From positions 1 to 9,564 of the forward strand of contig JAAYAO010000171.1 in the NCBI GenBank assembly GCA_012719335.1: DNA of 9,564 nucleotides. The letters are read 5' to 3'. Shown here in pieces: positions 5,614-9,564 of the stretch. The stretch comes from Propionibacterium sp. GTDB taxonomy: Bacteria; Actinomycetota; Actinomycetes; Propionibacteriales; Propionibacteriaceae. Position 1 is the first letter of the stretch; each line of letters opens with the position of its first letter. Under the pieces are notes generated by a model that saw only the letters and a program-made list of their open reading frames with translations, ran no database searches and was not told the DNA's origin. A program made the translations under genes and the position numbers.

Positions 5614-6318
5614 TCACCGTCCGGTGGGTGACAGGCGCATGCGTCGGCAGTAGAGGGCGGAGGCCAACGCCAGCATTGTGCTCAGACCGATCCCCACACC
5701 GGTGGTCAGCAGTGCGTCGGGGGCCATTGGATCGGAATGCACCGACGTTACCCGGATCACCAGAATGATCAGTGCGGCCAGCCACAGCACGATGCAGGTC
5801 AGTCGCCACCACAGCGGACGCACCGCGATGAAGATCGGCACGCCGGTGATCACACCCACGTTCAGGCAGATCCACAGCAGGCCGGCCATCACCAATGATC
5901 CGATCGGATCCTGTTCGATGTTGGCCACCAGCCCGTCCGGTTGCCCCGCCACGACGGTGATACGCGGCATCAGCAGGAAGACCGGGATGCTGACCAGGGC
6001 GTGCAGGGGCCCCGGCACCAGCAGAAACAGCGGTAGCCTCCGGCGGGGAAACCCCAGGTCGTCCCGATCACTCTGGAACATGAACCAACCCCACATGAGG
6101 CAGCCGGCCGCGTAACAAATGACGCCGATCGTGCTGCCGTCCGGCATCTTCTCGTACATGTTGTCCAGCAGCACCCCGATACCTGCCAGCCACGACCCGA
6201 ACAGCACCACGACCGGAGCAACCACCACCCAGCCGACCATCACGAGCCAGGGGTTCGTTCCGCCTTTCCTGCGTCGCTCGGGGACGCCGTGATCGGACAC
6301 AGCAGATGGACGGACCAT
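5614..6318 (-). CDS. polytopic membrane protein of unknown family
   Basis: I do not recognise this protein. From the ATG at 6318 it has 234 residues: a basic N-terminus (ERRRKGG, 14-20), then about six hydrophobic helices, near 24-50, 62-80, 93-115, 135-165, 168-190 and 200-222. Loops hold DRDDLGFPRRRLP and the basic end CRRMRLSPTGR. Codon use matches the neighbours, so it is a real gene. The frame stays open 56 codons further upstream, but those residues are not protein-like. There is no good ribosome binding site before 6318; a GTG six codons later is possible. It is a lone gene convergent with parE. Transport or sensing cannot be argued from the sequence. Confidence 0.6.
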   Translation of the reverse strand: MVRPSAVSDHGVPERRRKGGTNPWLVMVGWVVVAPVVVLFGSWLAGIGVLLDNMYEKMPDGSTIGVICYAAGCLMWGWFMFQSDRDDLGFPRRRLPLFLLVPGPLHALVSIPVFLLMPRITVVAGQPDGLVANIEQDPIGSLVMAGLLWICLNVGVITGVPIFIAVRPLWWRLTCIVLWLAALIILVIRVTSVHSDPMAPDALLTTGVGIGLSTMLALASALYCRRMRLSPTGR

Positions 6319-6554
6319 GCTGCCGACGGTACTCAGCGCAGGGTTCGACCGACGCGAATCGCGCATTCGGGCACTGCAGACGCACCACCGGGGGTGTTCA
6401 TCATGACGACACGCGATGACGCTGCCAGGCGTACCCGGGACGTCCGCGGAGTGCTGCGCGATGTCTACCACGGACCCTCGCACCACCGGGGCCGGGCGTT
6501 CCGCGCCGCACTCCCGTCCGTCCGCCGGAAACGACGGCGCAGATCAGGGGTAGG
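6319..6554. other. gene-poor gap
   Basis: This gap holds no gene I can support. An open frame crosses it on the plus strand, but its product is Arg/Ser-rich, and it runs antisense into the PIN remnant. A small inverted repeat CGAAT-cgcgc-ATTCG is at 6355-6369, upstream of the membrane-protein gene; its role is unknown. Confidence 0.4.
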
Positions 6555-6812
6555 TCACTGCGCCACCCACGGATCGAGCCACTCGACCCCCAAGGACTCG
6601 ACGTGTTTCACATTGCGGGTCACCAAAACCATTCCGTTGGCCTCGGCAACCGCCGCGATCTGTGCGTCATCCCACGGGGCATGCTCGGGAACCCGATAGC
6701 GACCCAGGACGCGGGCAGCCGCCAAATCGAAGGGGACAACCCGGCCCGCGAAAGCCACCAGCACTTGATCCTCGAGCCAGCTCCGCAGGACCGCACCCTG
6801 CTGGGCGTCGGC
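6555..6812 (-). pseudogene. VapC-like PIN-domain toxin, C-terminal half only
   Basis: The C-terminal half of a PIN-domain RNase toxin. Open sequence from 6812 reads LRSWLEDQVLVAFAGRVVPF, then WDDAQIAAVAEANGMVLVTRNVKHVESLGVEWLDPWV, the usual end of FitB-like VapC proteins (about 135-140 residues). Only about 86 residues remain, and a stop codon (6813-6815) precedes them. The N-terminal half with the first catalytic Asp and the mid Glu is missing; the DDAQIA acid and TRN motif survive. A GTG at 6764 could start a 69-residue peptide, which would lack the active site. No VapB antitoxin gene is next to it; the FNR-like gene lies there instead. Most likely a decayed toxin-antitoxin locus. Confidence 0.8.
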
Positions 6813-6816
6813 TCAC

Positions 6817-6845
6817 TAGGCGGATTGGAGGCGTACTCCCGCCTA
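6817..6845 (-). terminator. inverted repeat after the FNR-like gene
   Basis: TAGGCGG at 6817-6823 pairs perfectly with CCGCCTA at 6839-6845 across 15 bases. It spans the whole gap between the PIN remnant and the stop codon of the FNR-like gene. A shorter stem AGGCG-tactcc-CGCCT is nested. It probably ends transcription of the regulator; no T tract. Confidence 0.4.
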
Positions 6846-7526
6846 TCGCGGTGTGGCGACGCGTTCGAGTGCGTCCATGTCGAGAATCGTGACGTCACGC
6901 CGCCCGTGCAATTCGATCACACCGGATGCGCAGAGCGCGGCGAGTCGTCGACTCAGTGTTTCCGGCGTGGTGCCCAGGTAGGCGGCGACCTCTCGCTTCG
7001 CCATCGGCAACCGCACGGATACCCGGCCGTTTCGCATACTGCCGGGCAGATCCATGAGGTAGGCGGCGACCCGGGCGCCGACGTCGCTGGAGGTGATCGC
7101 GGCCAGCAAGCGCTCGACGGAGGCGAGTCGGTCGGACAAGGCCCGCAGCATGCTCCTACTGATGTCGGGGTAGTCACGCAGTAGTGCGGCGAGGTCGGCA
7201 TGGTCGAGGACGCACATCCGGCTGTCTTCGAGAGCGGTGACGAATTCGTTCGGACGGTGGCCGGTCAGGAAGGCTCGTTCGCCCACGACGTCACCGTCGG
7301 TGACCGTGCGCAGAATCTGCTCCTGACCGTTGGCGGCAGTGTGACTGACCTTGAGTTGCCCGCTGTGCATGACCAGTAGACGCGACACCTGGTCTCCGGG
7401 GCGATATACCAACTCGCCCTGCTCGATGTGCAGCGGACGCACGAACCGGGCGACGTGCATCTGTTGGTCACGGGCAAGCCCCTGGAAGATCGGGACCCGT
7501 GCGACACACAAGTCATCCTCAGGCAT
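6843..7526 (-). CDS. FNR/FLP-like Crp-family transcription regulator
   Basis: A 227-residue Crp/Fnr regulator. The cyclic-nucleotide-type beta-roll is about residues 14-125 (GDQVSRLLVMHSGQLKVSHT, GDVVGERAFLTGHRP), a dimer helix 125-150, and a winged helix about 170-215. The recognition helix TTPETLSRRLAAL has E189, S192 and R193, the residues by which E. coli FNR reads TTGAT. It lacks FNR's N-terminal Cys cluster: the only cysteines are C7, C105 and C199. C7 and C105 have nearly the spacing of the redox-active pair in the FLP protein of Lactobacillus casei (C5/C102 as I recall). So thiol redox or metal, not an Fe-S cluster, may be the signal. Divergent from the HMA-ATPase genes with an FNR box between. 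The start is the first ATG; its ribosome binding site is weak. Confidence 0.88.
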   Translation of the reverse strand: MPEDDLCVARVPIFQGLARDQQMHVARFVRPLHIEQGELVYRPGDQVSRLLVMHSGQLKVSHTAANGQEQILRTVTDGDVVGERAFLTGHRPNEFVTALEDSRMCVLDHADLAALLRDYPDISRSMLRALSDRLASVERLLAAITSSDVGARVAAYLMDLPGSMRNGRVSVRLPMAKREVAAYLGTTPETLSRRLAALCASGVIELHGRRDVTILDMDALERVATPR

Positions 7527-7604
7527 GCCACGAGGCTACCCGAGCCCGCAACGAGGGCGCCGTGGCGAAGCCGGCAGGGGCCTTTCGGCGATGCCAACCG
7601 GTAA

Positions 7605-7618
7605 TTGATCTGGGTCAA
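7605..7618 (+). promoter_or_regulatory. FNR-type box TTGAT-ctgg-GTCAA
   Basis: Matches the FNR consensus TTGAT-N4-ATCAA at nine of ten positions. Its centre (7611.5) is about 40 bases before the start of transcription expected from the CATAAC -10 box at 7639-7644, the class II activator position (-41.5). It sits 76 bases upstream of the HMA gene and 79 bases from the start of the divergent regulator, so that regulator could act on both. The match is visible; binding is inferred. Confidence 0.7.
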
Positions 7619-7638
7619 GGCGCTCGGGGCGAGCCGCA

Positions 7639-7644
7639 CATAAC
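7639..7644 (+). promoter_or_regulatory. probable -10 box of the HMA-ATPase promoter
   Basis: CATAAC fits the -10 consensus at four of six positions (TAACGT, two bases on, is an alternative). It lies 20 bases downstream of the FNR box. The -35 region would overlap the right half of the box and has no TTGACA match, as expected for an activator-dependent promoter. Weak on its own. Confidence 0.4.
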
Positions 7645-7693
7645 GTGCGGGTCATCCGATGAGGAAACACCCATCACGAAAGGACACATCACC

Positions 7694-7927
7694 ATGAACA
7701 CCTCCACCACCACCCACACCGTCCTGCGGGCCGAGGGATTCTCCTGCCCGTCCTGCGTGGCCAAGATCGAGAAGCAGGTCGGCCGCCTCAAGGGCGTCGA
7801 GCGGGTCAAGGTGCACTTCGCCTCCGCTCGCATCGAGATCGATCACGACGCCGAACGCGTCTCGGTGGACGATCTCGTCGCCGCCGTTGCCAAGGCCGGA
7901 TACCGGGCCACCCCCTCGGCGTTCTGA
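7694..7927 (+). CDS. stand-alone HMA-domain metallochaperone
   Basis: A 77-residue ferredoxin-like heavy-metal-associated domain. The metal loop is GFSCPSCVAKIEKQVGRLKG with C19 and C22; next come the second strand (KVHFASARIEIDHD) and helix (VSVDDLVAAVAKAGYRA). It would bind one metal ion through the two thiols and pass it to the downstream ATPase, as CopZ does for CopA. GAAAGGA nine bases before the ATG is the ribosome binding site. Metal choice (Cu(I), Zn, Cd) cannot be fixed from CPSC. It is the likely partner of the ATPase, whose own N-terminus has no HMA domain. Confidence 0.92.
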   Translation: MNTSTTTHTVLRAEGFSCPSCVAKIEKQVGRLKGVERVKVHFASARIEIDHDAERVSVDDLVAAVAKAGYRATPSAF

Positions 7928-7974
7928 GAACAACCGCCGAGGCCGGCGCGCGCACCCGTGCCGCATTCCACATC

Positions 7975-7992
7975 GTGCCGGTTCGCCGGCAC
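7975..7992 (+). promoter_or_regulatory. intercistronic UUCG-loop hairpin
   Basis: GTGCCGG-ttcg-CCGGCAC: perfect seven-base arms and a UUCG loop in the 91-base gap between the HMA gene and the ATPase. There is no T tract. It could shield the 3' end of the HMA message or cut down read-through into the ATPase gene, giving more chaperone than pump. The role is inferred. Confidence 0.5.
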
Positions 7993-8018
7993 ACACCCCA
8001 GAAAGGTCGTATCCGAAA

Positions 8019-9564
8019 GTGAACAGGTTCCGGAATTGGCTCCGTGGGAACTGGTCGGTTCCCGTCGTGTCCGGCGTGCTCATCGTCATCTCGTTCGCCA
8101 TCCGGTGGCTGGGCGACGGGGTGGCCAACATCATCCTCGGCCCCCAGTGGTGGCTCGACGCCGGCACCCACGCCACCCACACCGTCGGGGCCTTCACCCT
8201 CGGCGATGTCTTCATGCTCGCTGCCGCCGTGGTGGCCGGCTACGGCATCGTGGTGAAGGCTGTTCGGGCGCTGATCGCCAGGCTCATCGGCATCGACCTG
8301 CTGGTGTCGGTCGCAGCGATCGGCGCGGTCGTGGTCGGCAACTTCTGGGAGGCTGCAGCAGTCACGTTCCTGTTCGCGATCGGCCACGCCCTGGAAGCCG
8401 CGACGTTGAACAAGACGCGCTCGGCACTGGCCGAACTCGTCGCCGTCGCCCCGGACTCGGCGGTCGTCGTGCGCGAGGGTGAACAGCAGGAGATTCCCGC
8501 CGGTCAGGTGAGGATGGGCGAGATCGTGCTGGTCAAGAACGGTGCGAAGGTGCCGGTGGACGGTCAGGTCGTCGCCGGCACCGGGGCCCTCGATGAGGCC
8601 TCCATCACCGGCGAGTCGATCCCGGTGGAGAAGACCGAGGGCAGCCGGGTTTTCGCAGGAACCGTCTCCCGCGGCGGTTTCCTGCAGGTGTTGGCCACCG
8701 GCATCGGCGCGGACACCACCCTGGCCCGCATCATCCACCGGGTGGAGGAGGCCCAGGACGCCAAGGCGAGGACTCAGGCTTTCATCGACCGTTTCTCCCG
8801 TTGGTACACCCCCGCGGTGATGGTGCTGGCTCTGGTGGCCGGACTGGTTTCCGGTGACGTGGTGCTGGCCCTGACCTTGCTGGTGATCGGTTGCCCCGGT
8901 GCGCTGGTGATCTCCATCCCGGTCGCGATCGTGGCCGGCATCGGCCGCGCGGCCCGCAACGGCATCCTGATCAAGGGCGGCGAGTTCCTGGAAACCTCCG
9001 CGAAGATCTCCGCCGTCGCCGTCGACAAGACCGGTACCCTCACCGAGGGCCGTCCCCAGTTGACCGATGTCGTCGTCCTGGCCCCCGCACTGGAGCGCCG
9101 GGAGGTACTGCGCTGGGCGGCGGCCGCCGAGGCCGGATCCGAGCATCCGCTGGCCCGTCCCATCCTGGAAACCGCCCACGCCGAGGGGGTCGGCCCGCGG
9201 GGCGTCCCCGGTAGTGTCACCCCGGTGCCGGGCAAGGGCATCGTGTCCGAGGTCGAGGGGCGCCTGGTGCTGATCGGCAACCCGCCACTGCTGGAGCAGT
9301 ACGGCATTGCCGAAGCGGCCGACGAAGCGGCCCGGACGGCTCAGGCCCTGGCAGCCGACGGCAAGACGCCGATGATCGTGGCCGTCGACGACGAGGTGAT
9401 CGGGGTCGTCGCGGTCGCCGATCGGATCCGGCAGGATGCGCCCGAGATGGTCGCCCGCCTGCACCGGGCCGGGGTGCACAAGGTGGTCATGCTCACCGGG
9501 GACACCCGGCTGGTGGCCGAGGCCATCGGCAAGGCGGCCGGGATCGACGAGATCCACGCCTCCC
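8019..9564 (+). CDS. P1B-type heavy-metal-translocating ATPase with CPG motif, 3' end outside window
   Basis: Metal-pumping P-type ATPase of the inner membrane; 515 residues are visible and about 100 more would be expected. In order: membrane helices from about residue 11 (SVPVVSGVLIVISFAIRWL), 64-80 and 95-130; actuator loop TGES (T197-S200); helix with C292-P293-G294 (LLVIGCPGALVISIPVAI); phosphorylation motif DKTGT with D336; SEHPLA with H376-P377; and MLTGDT (T493-D495) near the edge. The GDGxND hinge and last helices lie beyond. It has no N-terminal HMA domain; the gene before supplies one. The usual CPC, CPH or SPC motif is CPG here, so the cargo metal is unclear. The GTG start is the first sensible one (VNRFRNWLRGNWS); AGAAAGG lies twelve bases before it, a loose fit. 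Confidence 0.93.
   Translation, partial: MNRFRNWLRGNWSVPVVSGVLIVISFAIRWLGDGVANIILGPQWWLDAGTHATHTVGAFTLGDVFMLAAAVVAGYGIVVKAVRALIARLIGIDLLVSVAAIGAVVVGNFWEAAAVTFLFAIGHALEAATLNKTRSALAELVAVAPDSAVVVREGEQQEIPAGQVRMGEIVLVKNGAKVPVDGQVVAGTGALDEASITGESIPVEKTEGSRVFAGTVSRGGFLQVLATGIGADTTLARIIHRVEEAQDAKARTQAFIDRFSRWYTPAVMVLALVAGLVSGDVVLALTLLVIGCPGALVISIPVAIVAGIGRAARNGILIKGGEFLETSAKISAVAVDKTGTLTEGRPQLTDVVVLAPALERREVLRWAAAAEAGSEHPLARPILETAHAEGVGPRGVPGSVTPVPGKGIVSEVEGRLVLIGNPPLLEQYGIAEAADEAARTAQALAADGKTPMIVAVDDEVIGVVAVADRIRQDAPEMVARLHRAGVHKVVMLTGDTRLVAEAIGKAAGIDEIHAS

Noticed and set aside
5615..5626. CACCG-tc-CGGTG hairpin at the end of the membrane-protein gene
   Set aside because: Short, with an impossible two-base loop unless the stem shrinks to four pairs; common by chance at this GC.
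6289..6699. Plus-strand frame starting in the gap and running into the PIN remnant
   Set aside because: Arg/Ser-rich, no ribosome binding site, antisense to recognisable PIN sequence.
7806..9557. 583-residue minus-strand frame opposite the ATPase
   Set aside because: Asp/Gly/His/Gln-rich antisense product; the plus strand carries every P-type ATPase motif in one unbroken frame.
1..9564. tRNA, rRNA, insertion sequence or prophage genes
   Set aside because: No cloverleaf, rRNA-like segment, transposase or terminal inverted repeats were seen on either strand.

Overview
This window is about two-thirds GC with strongly GC-biased third codon positions. It carries a mix of families (ABC-2 multidrug permease, DesK/NarL-type two-component pair, actinobacterial-style ParDE, FNR-like regulator) typical of an actinomycete. 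A Propionibacteriales or Micrococcales relative is my guess; the sequence alone does not fix the genus.

Left part (1-1274): the C-terminal two-thirds of an ABC-2 type export permease runs in from the left edge. It converges on a 51-residue two-helix membrane protein of the lmo0937/DUF5670 type on the minus strand. Positions 1406-2032: an SmtB-like ArsR metal sensor is read in frame into a histidine-rich tail made of two nearly identical 43-residue copies. The junction looks like a one-base insertion in a C4 tract that removed the sensor's stop codon. The tail has its own ribosome binding site and ATG.

Positions 2080-4777 (minus strand): a tightly coupled operon of CPBP-family membrane protease homologue, DesK-type histidine kinase and NarL-type response regulator. 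Both junctions are ATGA overlaps, and a 6-2-6 palindrome lies about 86 bases upstream of the first gene. Positions 4975-5594: a complete ParD-ParE toxin-antitoxin operon with a promoter-proximal palindrome and a GTGA antitoxin/toxin overlap. Positions 5614-6318: a polytopic membrane protein I cannot assign. Positions 6555-6812: the C-terminal half of a VapC-like PIN toxin, probably a dead remnant.

Right part (6843-9564): an FNR/FLP-like regulator without an FNR-type Fe-S cysteine cluster but with a C7/C105 pair. It is divergent from a stand-alone heavy-metal-associated (HMA) chaperone followed by a P1B-type metal ATPase that continues beyond the right edge. The divergent region holds a TTGAT-N4-GTCAA FNR box placed where a class II activator would sit. 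The ATPase has CPG where the usual transmembrane metal motif is CPC, and it lacks a fused N-terminal HMA domain because that domain is encoded separately upstream. The regulator, its likely site, the chaperone and the ATPase look like one redox- or oxygen-linked metal-transport module, the most coherent candidate for something new here. The ArsR/His-rich fusion is the second.
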